DNA of 64,000 nucleotides, taken from positions 77,135,001 to 77,199,000 of the forward strand of contig NC_134106.1 of NCBI RefSeq assembly GCF_040939455.1, written 5' to 3'. The position numbers and the translations under genes were made by a program. The DNA comes from Microcebus murinus. Lineage: Eukaryota > Chordata > Mammalia > Primates > Cheirogaleidae. Position 1 is the stretch's first letter. The number at the start of each line of letters is the position of its first letter. The notes under the pieces were generated by a model, which worked only from the letters and a program-made list of their open reading frames with translations, did no database searches and was not told the DNA's origin. Below are positions 1 through 12,299 of the stretch, piece by piece.

Positions 1-856
1 AGAACTGCTACAATAATCTTCAAAAATAAGAATAAAGTGGGAGGAATCACAATAGTGTGACACTGGCAGAGGGATCACATAAATCAGTTGGAGAGAAGAG
101 AGAAACTAGAAATAGACCCAAATATGTACCACTGACTTTGACAAAACCGGAAAAGCAATTCGGTGAAGAAGAACAGCCTTTCCAACAAATGAAACAGAAG
201 CAACTGGACATCCACAGACAAAACAATAAAAATAAAAGAACTGTGACTTAATTCTCATAACCTATGCAAAAATTAACTCAAAAGAGATCACCACTCTGAA
301 TGTAAAATGTAAAACTATGAAGCTATTATAGAATTGACACCAGAAGCACAATCCAGAAAAGATAAAACTGATAAACTGTACTTCATCAAAATTTAAATTT
401 TTTGCTCTTCAAATGATCCTGTTAAGAGGACTAGATAAGACAAATTTCAAAAAGGTATAAAATATATACAAATCACATATTCAACAAAGGACTAAGATCT
501 AGACTATATGAAGAACTCAAACAGAAAAGAACAGTCCAGTTAGAAAACAGGCAAAAGAGAAACAGACATTTCACCAAAAAGAGTTTACAGATGGCAAATG
601 AGCATATGAAAAGATGTTCAACATCATTAACCATCAGGGAAATGCAAATTAAAACCACAATATAAGAATGGTGAAAAAGAAATCACACACCTCTATCAAA
701 ATATCAGTATCCTGGTTGTGATTCTGAAGTATTCTTTATCATGAGGCTGCTGTTGGGAAATACCAGGTACTGGATACACAGGATCTCTGTATAATTTCTT
801 ACAACTGCATGTGATTCTAAAATTATTTCAGTAAGAATTTGCATTAAAAAAAACTA
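1..856 (+). repeat. L1 fragment, 3' end of ORF2 plus 3'UTR
   Basis: Old L1 in plus orientation, cut by the window edge. Diverged ORF2 C-terminal coding sequence with stops and frame breaks is followed by L1M-type 3'UTR text around 700-830 (ACACAGGATCTCTGTATAAT, then TTTCTTACAACTGCATGTGA) and a short A-rich end near 850. Confidence 0.75.
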
Positions 857-2059
857 ATTACCACCCAAATAGCTAATGATAAATCCTGGCAATTATTTCT
901 ATCTGCACAATAGTTTACCTTAAAAATATTTTTATAAGGGTGATTCTTAAATAGGTTAATAGTTATAATATTTGTTAAGATTATGAAATTTAATTTCAGG
1001 ATCTACGTGTCATTATCCATGTTAATTAGATCAGTAAAGACAGATTCTGATATTAAGAACTGTCAATGGCTTAAAAGAAAAACAAAACTGTACAGGAAAA
1101 GGAAATAAAAGCAACAGAGAGTACTGTCAATAAAAATGGCAAAGTTAAGAACTTTTGAAAAACTTCTCCCCATAACAAGAACATGAAAATTGGCAGCATC
1201 CAAATAAACTTTCTAAGAACTCTGGAAATTAACCAAAGGTTTGCAACAATCGGTGGAATGTTAATGTATTTTTAAAAAGCTGAATCTTGACAAGAATAGT
1301 GAGCTTCATGGCATTTAACTTACCCTATCCCCATTCTCTTCTCCCCAACTCTGTGGCAGCACTATACCCAACAGCCACACTCAAGAATGAAAACCAACAG
1401 CCTCACAGTCAAAGCAGAGAGGAGACAGACAATGGTAGAGATCCTTCAAAGCCCCTTCCAGAAAATTGTCTTTATTTGACCTGATGACTTCCTGTGAAAC
1501 CCCACCTGGAAGGATATTTTTATTTTACATGATGCAGAGCTTACCCACTATGAAAAGCTTTGACCCTAGAAACATTTGTCAGAAACACTTTGAGGAGATT
1601 TTTAAAATCGTGGCTGCAACCTGAGGTAGTGGGTAACAGTTGAGCCAAACAACAAAGCAACCCAAAAGTTTAAAAGGAAAAGTTGAGAATGACTTGTACA
1701 TAGGGGCTTTAAAAAGCTCTGTCATCTTCCTGGCAATCTAGAAGGTTATGGACATGCATGGGGTCATGTGTATGTTCACTAAAGACCTGAGAAATCCCTA
1801 AACTCTCACACCTGGCTGACCGTTAGGCCCTGGGTGAACAGGAAATTAAGGTTAAAGAACAGCCACCTGCCTGTGTGCTGATGGTGTGTGTGCATAATTG
1901 TACACACGCGCGCGCACACACACACACAGGCACGCATACATTTCAGCAAAAACAGGGAGAATTACTGGTTCCAGGTTTTTACAGAAATCTCTGTTCAATC
2001 ATTAAACGATCATGAAACTAACCACACAAAGACTTCAGTGGCCATGCACTATAAATAAT
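857..2059. other. Unassigned intronic sequence
   Basis: No gene or clear repeat is recognised, apart from a short alternating CA/CG tract at 1902-1928 (purine-pyrimidine alternation, potential Z-DNA). The open frame at 1287-1484 starts with TTG and resembles nothing known. Confidence 0.5.
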
Positions 2060-3420
2060 ACAGATTTCAAAGAGCTACTTCAAAAAAGTCACTAAACAAA
2101 CAACAATAATAAATAGTAGCAACAAATGGGGGGGTCTGATTTCCAGAGTTGACACATTATATATTAATTGTCCAGTTTTCAACAAAAAAAATTGAGAGAC
2201 ATACAAAGAAACAAAATAGACAAAAGGAAAGATGCATTCAATAGCAATTGCCCCAGAAAAAGCCTAGATTTAGTTCGAATTACTGAAAAAACAATTTAAA
2301 TCAGTTATATTAAATATATTCAAAGAATTAAAGGAATCCATGTCTAAAGAACTAAAAGTCTTGCCAAATAAAGAATATTAATAAAGAGACAAAAGTTATT
2401 AAAAGAACCAAATAGAAAAGTGTAATAACTGAAACAAAAATCCCCAGTTTTCAATGAAACAGAGTAAGAAACACAAAGAAAAAAAATTATGGCTCATGCA
2501 CAGGAAAAAATGCAATTAATAAAAACTGTCCTTGAGGATAGAACTTACTGGATAAAGACTTTAAGCTTTTTTTAGTAAGTTCAAAGAAATAAAGAAAATC
2601 ATGTCCCAAGTACTGAAGGAAAGTATAAGAATGATTTCTTATCAAATAGAAAACTTCAATAATGAGAAATTAGAAAAGGGAAACAAACAGAAATTCTGGA
2701 CGTAAAAGGCATAGTAACTAAACTAAAAAATTCATCAGATGGGCTAAATAGAATATTTAGCAGGTGGAATAAAGTTGTCAAATTTGAAATAGGTTGATTG
2801 ACATTATCTACTCTGAGAAACAGAAAGAAAGAAAAAAGAACGGAGCCTTAATGATTATGGAACACCATCAAAAGTACCAACACATGCAGAAGAGGAGACC
2901 CAGGATGATGAGAGAAAAGGGGGCATAAAGAATATTAGAAGAATAGGTGCTATTAGTTCAAATTAGATTGTTATAAATTAAAATGTTAATGACAATCCTC
3001 ATAGCAACCATAAAAAACAAATTTTAAACATTTAGACTTTAAGATAAAAATTGGTACGAGAGAAAAAAGGTATTTCATAATGATAAAGAGATCAATCCAT
3101 CAAGAAGACCTAACAATTGTAAACACAAGTGAATCTAAAAAGAGTGATCCAAAATACATGAAGCAAAAACTGACAGAATGAAGAGAGAAATAAGAAATTC
3201 AACAAACATATTTGGAGAACTTAATACCCCACTTTTGAAAATAGGTAGAACCAGACAGAAGATCAATAAGAAAACAATGAAACTTGAACAACACTCGAAA
3301 CCAATTAGACATAACATATATATAGAACACTCAAGCCCAAAACAGAATACACGTTCCTCTCAAGTGCTTATTCCTAGAGTCCAGTGTTGATTACATCTGC
3401 ATCTTGATTTATCAGCTTAA
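2060..3420 (+). repeat. Ancient L1 fragment
   Basis: Strongly A-rich plus strand with old L1M-like 5' region and ORF1/ORF2 fragments. It includes the TTGTCCAGTTTTCAACAAAA segment near 2168 and an endonuclease-domain remnant near 3180-3330. No intact reading frame remains. Confidence 0.65.
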
Positions 3421-3670
3421 CATTCTAGTCTGGTTTTTTAACACAGTGGAATTAAAAACTGCTCAGCCATCAACTTATAATCAATGATAACTAATATTTT
3501 AGCCAATAAAGATTCAAAGAGGCAAAGCAAGCTTAGTTTTGAAGTACAAATAAATATCCTCTTAATAGCCTAAATTTGCAGTAGAGGAAGTGCAATGAAG
3601 TTGGAAATAGCCAACAAACCAAGATGAACTCATATCCTATAGAACACATGCAGCACAGTTTTAGGATTTA

Positions 3671-3714
3671 TTAGAGCTACACATTTTTTTTTTTTTTTTA
3701 GAGCTACACATTTT
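3671..3714 (-). repeat. Direct repeat around a bare poly(T) tract
   Basis: A 17-bp direct repeat (TTAGAGCTACACATTTT at 3671-3687 and 3698-3714) flanks only thymines. This looks like a target-site duplication around an almost fully 5'-truncated retroposon, leaving only its tail on the minus strand. A simple 27-bp tandem duplication is the alternative. Confidence 0.6.
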
Positions 3715-3820
3715 AAAGAAAAAAATGACAGACCTAAAGAACAGAAGCAGAAAGTAGAATAAACCAATAATTCAACTGATGGTAGAGACTCACATTTAAG
3801 CATGACCAACACATATTTTA

Positions 3821-3908
3821 TTTTATATTTATGGTTAGCCAATTACAATCCACCCACCTCGGACTCCCAGAGTGCTAGGATTATAGGCGTGAGCCACTGC
3901 ACCCGGCC
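3821..3908 (-). mobile_element. Short Alu remnant with target-site duplication
   Basis: Positions 3847-3908 are the first ~62 bp of an Alu left arm in minus orientation, ending in CACCCGGCC. A 16-bp direct repeat (ACCAACACATATTTTA at 3805-3820; ACCAATACATATTTTA at 3909-3924, one mismatch) encloses the insertion together with about 25 bp of AT-rich tail-side sequence. Most of the Alu body is missing. Confidence 0.75.
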
Positions 3909-3924
3909 ACCAATACATATTTTA

Positions 3925-4617
3925 AAAGGCAAAAATCTCTTTAAGTGAAATTAATAATCTAAAGTGGTTAGAAAAATATGTCTTCATTTAGATTAGCATA
4001 TAGGTTCTGATCTACTTTTGTGGTCTACAGTTCCAAAGAAATTTAGTTTTGTAAGCCCTTGTGATGCTATATGTGTCTGCTTTGTTCTCCCGGCTGCCTG
4101 AGATCCCACTGTATACCTTCCACTGCCATACAAAGAGGTGGAAGGCACATCCTTAGGCTGCATGGTGTAATTAGGTCAGTGGGTGGGGGGCTGCCAGACC
4201 TATGGATGGACAACAATTTACCTGGGCTGTTCTATAGCCACACATTAATAAGCTTTGCACTCTATCTCTGCTAGGACCACTGCTTTGGGCAGACTAGGCC
4301 CACTGCCACTCACTGGGTAAAATGTCTCAATGCTAAGTCTCTGCTGGGCTTCCCTTTTCCTAATCCTTTGGCCAAAGAGGTTAGAGCTTTCTGTTTTTTG
4401 TTTGTGTTGTTTATGTCTGTTGGCGCTTCCAAGTTGTAGGGCACTCCATTCTGGGACATATAGGAAACAGAAAAAAATAAAAAACACCACAGGGAACTCA
4501 CTCTAGTATCATTCAACTCCTTTAAGTCCCTAGACGGTCCACCTTCTTTCCAACTTTCATAGTCATTTAATACCATACAGAATCAGTGAACTTGAAGACA
4601 GATCAATAGAACTTCTC
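3925..4617. other. Unassigned intronic sequence
   Basis: This stretch is moderately GC-rich for the intron (4070-4340) and carries several short open frames in conflicting phases. None resembles a known protein. It could be the 5' part of the old L1 that follows, but I cannot show this. Confidence 0.4.
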
Positions 4618-4776
4618 AGTAGGGTGTGGTGGCTCATGCCTGTAATCCCAGCACTTTGGGTGGCCCACATAGGAGGATCACTTGAGGCCAGGAGTTCAAG
4701 GCTGCAGTGAGCTGTGATTGTGCCACTGCACTCAAGCCTAGGTGACAAAGTAAGCTCTTGTCTCAAAAAAAAAAAG
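4618..4776 (+). mobile_element. Free left Alu monomer (FLAM-type)
   Basis: A single Alu monomer running from GGTGTGGTGGCTCATGCC to GTCTC plus a poly(A). It lacks a second arm and a middle A-rich linker: the GGATCACTTGAGGCC block runs straight into GGCTGCAGTGAGCTGTGATT. That is the arrangement of the ancient monomer family that predates dimeric Alu. Confidence 0.85.
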
Positions 4777-4789
4777 AAATAGAGATAAA

Positions 4790-7700
4790 ATTTTTTAATC
4801 CAAACAAAAGAGGATAAACCAGACTGAAACAAAAAAATGAAGAGAGCCTCAGGGACCATAATGAAAGATCTAATATTCATACCATCAGAAGCTTATACGG
4901 AGAGCTGAAAAATGTGAGGTTGAAGGTTGAAAAAGGATGAGAAAAAATAATAAATGAACACTCCTGAAATTTGTTGAAAGAAAGACATAAAGTTATAAAT
5001 TCCAGATAGAACAAACCCAAAGAAATCCATGCCATGACACATCACAATTAAAATTCTAAAAGCTAAAGACAAAAAATCTTATTAACAGCAACCAAGAAAA
5101 ATGACACATTACCTATACCAAAACACCAACTCAAACGGCAGTGAATTTCTCATATGAAACCATGAAGGTACAGAAGGAGTGGCACAACATTTCTTACATG
5201 CTCAAAGAACTGTAGATTGTGAATGCTATATCCAGCAAAACTATCAAGAAAGAAGGGGATATAAGGACATTATCAAACTAAAAACTTTGTCACTACCAGG
5301 CCTACTCCTAAAGAATGGCTAACAAACCTCTCCAAAAAGAAAGGAAATTACAAAGGAAGGCTTGGAATTTCATAAAGGAAACAAGAAGAAAGGAAAGGGT
5401 AAATAGACTATCCTTCTCCCTATTGTGCTCAATGATTGGAGAGGAAATGTTTCAGGAAATTATATTTTAAAAAGTAGAGAGGGCAAAGGGATCTTAATGA
5501 AAGCAAGATTTTGATATCCCACTTGGAGCAGTAAAACACTAATATCTGTAGGCTGTGACAGGTTAGATACATATACTGTAGTGCCTAGAGCAACCACTAG
5601 GAAAAATGTACAAAGCAATATACCCAAAAACAAATCAAATAAGATGGAATCCTAAAAAACTGTTCAAGTAACCCACAGAATGGTAAGAAAATGAAGAAAT
5701 AAGAAACACTGGAAACAAAGACAAAATAAAAAATAACATGGTGGACAGGCTCTAATACAATAACCATTTTAAATATAAATGGCCTAAACACATCAACTAA
5801 AAGGTAGATTAAATTGGCAGAGTTGAGTAAACAAGATCTAAATAGCGTTTAAAACAAACTTATTTTGAATACATCAATTTTACATGAAAGGTTAAAAAAG
5901 GATATATCATGCTAACATTATTTTAAAAAGCAAGTATGGCTATATTAATATCAGATAAAACAGACTTCAGAGAAAAAGAAAATTACTAGGGACAAAGAAT
6001 AACATTATATAATAACAGAATCAATCCCCCAGAAGAAATACTGCTCCTAAATGTAAATGTGCCAAAAAACAGATTTTCCAAGTAATGAAATAAAAACTGA
6101 TAGAGCTAAAATGAAAAATAGAAAACTCCATAATTATATGTGGGGACTTCAACACTCCACCGTCAGCAATTGGTATAACAAAAAGAGAAAATTAGCAAAG
6201 ATACAAAATAACTGAACAGTACCACCAACCAACAGGATCTAAAAGTCATTTATAGAATTCTCCATCCTACAACATAATATAAATTCCTTTTAAGCTACTG
6301 CTGTAGACTATGCATCAAGATACACCATATCCTGGGTCATAAAACAAACCATCCATTTTTTAAAAAATTGAAATCATTCAGAGTTTTCCAACCATGATGT
6401 TGGTGAACCTTATTTGATATGTTTGCCAACTATAATGCAATAAAACTAGAAATCAATAACAGAAACACTAAAATCTTCAAACACTTCTATAAGAAATAAC
6501 ATATTTCTAAATAAATAATGGGCCCAAAAGCAATAGAATATTAAAAAAACATAGAAGTGAATAAAAATAAAAATACAATTTATCAAAAAACAGTTCTAAG
6601 AGAAAAACTTATGGGACAATAACACAAAAAAGAGGAAAAGGTCTCAAATTAATAATTAACCTGTGTTCCTACTTCAAAAAACTAGAAAAAGAAGAGCAAA
6701 ATAAACCCGAAACAAGTAGGATAAAGGAAATTATAAAATCAACGAAACCCAAAAAACAGAATCTTTGAAAAAGAATCAACAACATTGACAAGCCCCTAGT
6801 AAGACTGGCACAAATAAAAAGAGAGAAGACACAATGCACAAATGTCAGGAATGAAACAGGGGACAGCAATACAACTGCCAAAGCCATTAAAAGTTTACTA
6901 AAGGAATAGTATGAATAACTTTATGCTTATAAATTCGACAGCTTACAAAAAATGGACCAATTCCTCAAAAACCACAAACTAGCAAAGCTCAACCAAGATG
7001 AAATAGATGGCCTGCATACACACTACAGCCATTAAAGACAATGAATTTGTGAATATAAAGATACCGAAACAGAAATTCCCAAGGCCAAAATGGCTTTACT
7101 GGAAAATTTTACCAAACATTTAAAGAAGAATTAGCACCAATTTTATATGATCCATTCTAGAAAACAGAAAAGTGAACATTTCCCAACTCATTTTACAAGG
7201 TTAGTATTACTATTACCCTGATAGCAAAGTCAGACAAAACCATTGCAAAAAAATTTTTTAGACTATAGACCACCATCCCTTACTAACTTAGATGCAAAAA
7301 CCCTCAACAAATATTAGCAAACTGAATCTAGCAATATGCGAAAAAGGATTACACACTATAACTAAGTCGGATTTATTCTACATATGCAAGACTGATTCAA
7401 CATTTCAAAATTTATCAATGGCACCCAACATACTAAGAGTTAAATAACAAAATCATGTGATTATGTCAATTGATGAGGAAAAAGCATTTGACAAAATCCA
7501 GCATCCATTCATAACACAAATTCTCACCAAAATAGGAACACACTGGAACTTCCTCTACCTGATAAAGAGCATCTACAAAAATCTACATCTTAATGGCGAC
7601 AGAATGAATGGTTTCCTCCCAAGACTGGAAAAAAGGTGGTCTCACAATTCTTATTCAGCATGGTAGCAGAAATTCTAAGCCACTGCGATAAGGTGAGGAA

Positions 7701-8850
7701 AATAAACAAGATGCATACAAATCAGGAATGAAGAACAAGACTTGCCCTATTTGCAGACAATATGATGATTTGCATAGAAAACCCAAAGGAACCTATGAAA
7801 AAACTCAAAGTGAGTTTGATAAGGAAGACCCCCATCTATTACCTGGCGCATCAGCCACCTGAGACCCCACCCCTTGGGAGACCCTCATCAACATAATACT
7901 AACCTATTACCTGGTGCATCAACTAACGTATTACCTGGCACATTAGCCACCTGAGACCTCACCCCTTGGACCACCCCAACCTAATAAAAGTGGGAGAAAT
8001 TGGGTAGACAGGGCTCAGAATTTGGTAGCAAGACCCCTCTGAGCCTGCCAGTGAATAAACCTTGATTCTCTGACTCTCCTTGTGCCGCTTGGTTTGTCCT
8101 CTGAACCACCTGCTGTAACATTTGCTATAACAAGTTCATCAAAGTGGTAGGATAAAATCAACACACAAATGCTAGTAACATTTCTATATACCTAACAATG
8201 AACATGTAGAAATCAAAAATTAAAAACAAAACACCATTTAGTCAATCCAAAAAATGAAATACTGAGATATACACTTAAGATATGTACAGATATATGCTAA
8301 AAAATGCAAAATGCTAACATACATAAATTAACATACATACTGTGTTTATGGATTATAGTATGCAACACAGTAAAATGTCAATTCTCCCAAATATACAAGT
8401 TTATTAACATACAGGTTTATTAATATCTCAGCAACACATTTTATAGACACAAACAGCTTATTCTAAAATTTACATGGAAAGGTATACACGCTAAAATAGC
8501 TAAAGCAATTTTGATAAATAAGAATAAAGTGGGAAGAATTACTCTACCCAATACTAAGGCAGAGTATGAGCATGGGTAGCATTACTCTGAAAATAGTTAG
8601 AGTACTCAAGACACTTCTGCACTGGCAGAAGGATATACACAGATTAATAAAACAGACAACCCAGAAAGACAGCCACACAAACGTGCCCAGTTGATTTGAC
8701 AAAGGCACAAAAATAATTCACTAGATGAAGCATAGCATTTTCAATAAATGCAGATAGAGCAACTAAACACTCAGAAGCAAAAAACTGCCAAACATTTTCC
8801 TGTCTGAGAACGGACCTATTCTTGCTTGTGCTAAATAGAAATGTGAAATA
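4790..8850 (+). repeat. Long old L1, interrupted by an LTR
   Basis: About 4 kb of plus-oriented L1 running from the end of ORF1 through ORF2. The reverse transcriptase region is recognisable at 7457-7666 (DEEKAFDKIQHPF and the following LIKSIYKNL segment). The frames carry many stops and shifts. An ERV LTR splits the ORF2 part at 7822-8120, and L1 sequence resumes at about 8130. The element ends without a clear poly(A) near 8850. Confidence 0.8.
7822..8120 (+). mobile_element. Solo ERV LTR inside L1
   Basis: Retroviral LTR-like insert that breaks the L1 ORF2. It has an AATAAA poly(A) signal at 8054-8059, a CT-rich stretch, and an ending in TGCTGTAACA at 8111-8120. A block of about 40 bp beginning TATTACCTGG is present in more than one copy (near 7838, 7906 and 7930), so the U3-like part has internal repeats. 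No viral gene is attached. The 5' boundary is uncertain and the ERV class was not determined. Confidence 0.7.
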
Positions 8851-9946
8851 GTGAAAATGTCCCATCAGCTAATTTCTTGATTATATAGATAGCACTTATT
8901 TATTTTCTTACTCTATTCTTTGTTTTAATTCATGTGGTACTGATCTCTTATACTTTGATCAGTTTCAGGGTACAAATTAAAATTTCAAGTTTTTTTTCCC
9001 AAGGAATTCTTACAAGCAACACTTAAGACATACTCATAAGACAGACTTAAAAAGTTTGGAAAATTTTCTTAGACACAGTAGTAACTGGGGTGAAAACAGA
9101 TAAATTATGTCAAATTAAGAATGTGTTATAATTAGAAATAAAGATTTTAAAAATACTTCTCTTTCTCCATTAAGCAGTATAAACTACTAAACATGACTTT
9201 TGTAAATGCCTAGTCCAAAAATTTTAATTCACTACCAGTCTTTAATAGTTTATTCCTCATCTCTGACATAAATTTTAAATTAAAAGATTGTCCAATAGCA
9301 TTAATTTTAAAATGAAATTAAATGTCTGAATAAATGTGAGATTTTATAAAAGAAAAACAATTAAAAGACCCCAAATTTGGCAGGTTCCAAACCCAGTAAT
9401 GTTTAAATAAAAATAAAAAGCAAACAAAAATTCTATTGTGCCCAAGTACTTAATGTTTTACTTAAATATAAATTTTAGCACTGCAATGAATTTTAATTTA
9501 TTATTTGCTTTCAAAGTTAGTCATGTGTTTTACTTTTGACTACATGAATATAAAAACACCATTTTATATATATTTTCCCTCTACTAACTAGGCACAAAAC
9601 TTAATTCACCTCTAGTCTGCCTTGGTTTGCTTCAAAGCTCTATTGTTTTTGGTGCTGACCGCTGGCTACAAACAGAAGGCATCAGCTAATTCATAGGGTA
9701 GGGAGGGGCAAGGTTATTTTATGATCTCATTGTGAGGTGAGTCAATTACAGACCTAAATTTAAAAAAAGAAACACCTTACCTCTCAGACATTCGGAAAAA
9801 AATATGTTGAAGTGTTAAAACTTCTATTCCAAAAGGACATACATTTCCTGTTTTTGCAAATGTGCTGGAAAGCTTACACCTTTTGGCATGGCTGCCAAGC
9901 ATATTGACAAACAAGTGACGAAGAAAGTTTCAAAACTACTTCTCCA
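8851..9946. other. AT-rich unique intron
   Basis: No repeat family or coding potential is recognised. Open frames are short and random-looking. Confidence 0.5.
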
Positions 9947-10282
9947 GGCCGGGCGCTGTGGCTCACGCCTGTAATCCTAGCTCTCTGGGAGGCCGAGGCG
10001 GGCGGATTGCTCAAGGTCAGGAGTTCAAAACCAGCCTGAGCAAGAGCGAGACCCCGTCTCTACTATAAATAGAAAGAAATTAATTGGCCAACTGATATAT
10101 ATATAAAAAATTAGCCGGGCATAGTGGCGCATGCCTGTAGTCCCAGCTACTCGGGAGGCTGAGGCAGAAGGATCACTGGAGCCTAGGAGTTTGAGGTTGC
10201 TGTGAGCTAGGCTGACGCCACGGCACTCACTCTAGCCTGGACAACAAAGCGAGACTCTGTCTCAAAAAAAAAAAAAAAAAAA
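9947..10282 (+). mobile_element. Full-length lemur-type Alu
   Basis: Dimeric Alu from GGCCGGGCGCTGTGGCTCAC to a poly(A). The middle linker (GAAAGAAATTAATTGGCCAA) and the right-arm block GCTGACGCCACGGCACTCAC are strepsirrhine-specific. The flanks AACTACTTCTCCA and AACCTACTTCTCCA form a near-perfect target-site duplication. It is one of the best species clues in the window. Confidence 0.95.
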
Positions 10283-10449
10283 CCTACTTCTCCAAAATAC
10301 AATTAGCTAATGCCATAGCAGGCACTCTGATAATTTATTGAGACAAGAAAACTTTTAACTAAAAGCTTTTGCACATAGGCACTGTGCTAGGGGCTGAAGC
10401 TAGATACCTCCTATCCTCAGAGCTCATATACTAAGATGGGACGAAGAGG

Positions 10450-10518
10450 AGTAAATCAAGCACTGGGTGCACCAGGTGCACTGAAGTAAATCAAGCACTG
10501 GGTGCACCAAGTGCACTA
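10450..10518. repeat. 35-bp tandem duplication
   Basis: Two adjacent copies of a 35-bp unit beginning AGTAAATCAAGCACTGGGTG, starting at 10450 and 10485, differing at very few positions. Each copy holds the smaller near-repeat GGTGCACCAGGTGCAC. The high identity suggests a fairly recent duplication. Confidence 0.85.
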
Positions 10519-11014
10519 ACACCACCAACAGCCACAAGGGTTTGCAGTGTGGTTACATCTGAAAGATAAGGCAGAGTCAGATGAACAAGGTGGTTAAAGT
10601 ATGCCATTCCTACCATAAAGCACAATGGTGCAAAGGAATTAAAGGTATGAGAAATTACAGTTCTCTAAGAAAATAAAAGTCATTTCATCAGTCTGAAATT
10701 TAGGGAGCACTGGGAGGAATTAGAGAAGAGGCTGGAAAGGGAAGCAGGAGCTGAGCCATAGCCCACACTAAGCCCTGGAAATTATGTGCTATTTGTCCTG
10801 TTTTCTAATAACTTGCCTAAGGTCACACTCCTGGAAGTGGCAGAGTTACCAGAGGAAAGCTCAGGTCTGCCCCTCTGCAACGTTCAAGCTCAGGGTGCCT
10901 CTTAACAATCTCCAGTACTTACAGAGAGTCTCCCAACAAGATCAGCTTCTTGAAGATAGAGAAAACTCATGGTGAAATAGCACTATATCTATCTCTGAAA
11001 CTAATAATTAAAGT

Positions 11015-11180
11015 AGCAGGGCTCCAAGTGGAGTCATTGGACCTCTGCATCAAGTCACCTTGGTACTCAGTAAAATGTGAATTCTGAGCCTATATCCAGA
11101 TGTACTGAATCACACTGTCTGATATTGAGCCTGGGATTCTATGTTTTATAGTGATACACACAAGCTTTGAAGGCTGGTAA
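11015..11180 (+). repeat. MER5-like (hAT-Charlie) fragment
   Basis: The order of motifs (GCATCAAGTCACCTTGG, ACTGAATCACACTGTCTG, then a GGGATTCTATGTTTTA block) resembles a diverged MER5-type non-autonomous hAT element. It directly abuts the TTAA-flanked element that follows. Family assignment is by eye. Confidence 0.5.
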
Positions 11181-11181
11181 T

Positions 11182-11459
11182 TTAACACATTGACTGCCAC
11201 GTGAGTTGTATTTAAGTCAAGCTAGTTTTTAGTCTGGGACCTTGTGAAGCAAAACCCTGCAGTTGGTTCATGAAAATCTTACTTGTTGGTGTTCTTATTG
11301 TTACAATTAATATTGACAATTTAATTCTAAAAACATGGATTGGGCCGCATATAACTCACATACAGAAAACAATAAAAATAACAAATTAAAAAGGATTGTT
11401 TTGTTTTCATAAAACTGTGGCCCCAGGGAAATTTTTTTTCTAGTGTGGCAGTGTGTTAA
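11182..11459 (+). mobile_element. piggyBac-type MITE, copy A
   Basis: A 278-bp element bounded by TTAA at both ends (11182-11185 and 11456-11459), the target of piggyBac transposases. The termini are inverted: TTAACACATTGACTGCC at the left, and at the right GGCAGTGTGTTAA. It shares its ends and inner blocks (GTCTGGGACCT; CTGTGGCCCCAGGGAA) with copy B at 33251-33532, but the centres differ. No coding sequence. Short piggyBac derivatives of this kind were reported in mouse lemur; assignment to those families is inference. Confidence 0.75.
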
Positions 11460-12299
11460 AATATCTGGTACACTGAAAAAAAGTACCAGATTTGAAACAG
11501 AGTAGAAGAAAGGAAAGGCTTAATTCAACTTTAGACAACCAGGATTTGAGATAGCAATGAAATATGTAAGTGAAAATGTTGATGCAAGCAATTCCAAGAC
11601 AGCATTTAAACTTTGGGAAAAAGATCACAGTTGGAGACATCAACAGAGAGGTGAAAACTAAGCTCTAAGTTTTCAAAAATCACTAAGGATAAAATAGTAA
11701 AGAGATGAAGTCTATATTTTAATATAGGGCAGAACCTCCCTTGGGCAGCAGTGGAGCCACTGACAGTAGAGGTTTATGAGAAAGAGGAACAAAAAAGAGC
11801 ATGTATCATGGAAGCCGAGAGAGGAGGGTTCGACAGTGTCAAAGCCTACCTTACAGAGAAGAGGGGGAAAGAGGGGCAGAGACTTTTAAATAAACCATCA
11901 GAGTTGGCCAACTGGAAGCCACTGGTAAGTCTTGAGATAGGTTTCTGAGTGGCAGAGAAGCCAGACTCTAAAGCAGGTGACTCAAAGGTCAAGAAAACAT
12001 AAGGGTTAGCTTTGGAAAGGAGAAGAAATGCTCTTTCAGAAGACTGAAGAAACATGTGGTTGAGGACACAAACAGGTTGAGAAAGGAGAGGTAACAGAGG
12101 GAGCTGATGCTGGCAGGTATGTTTCAATAAGCTAACACAGGTCATCTATGTCTGGGGAGAGTGGGGGGAGGGGGAGTGGGGCAGGTGTGTAGAGCCAACT
12201 GCTTCAGCCACATGGTAAAGGCCTGGAAGAGCCACGGTGGCCCTGACTCAAACATGGAAACATTTTCTGCCATATCCTTTACTGTAAAAATTTTAACCT
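11460..12299. other. Unique intron
   Basis: Purine-rich on the plus strand, with open frames on both strands (for example 11751-11948 and 11846-12145). None has a recognisable domain, plausible splice sites or codon bias. Confidence 0.45.

Noticed and set aside
4563..4880. A 105-residue minus-strand frame
   Set aside because: It is the antisense of an Alu monomer ([20 protein letters not shown] pattern), a common false protein.
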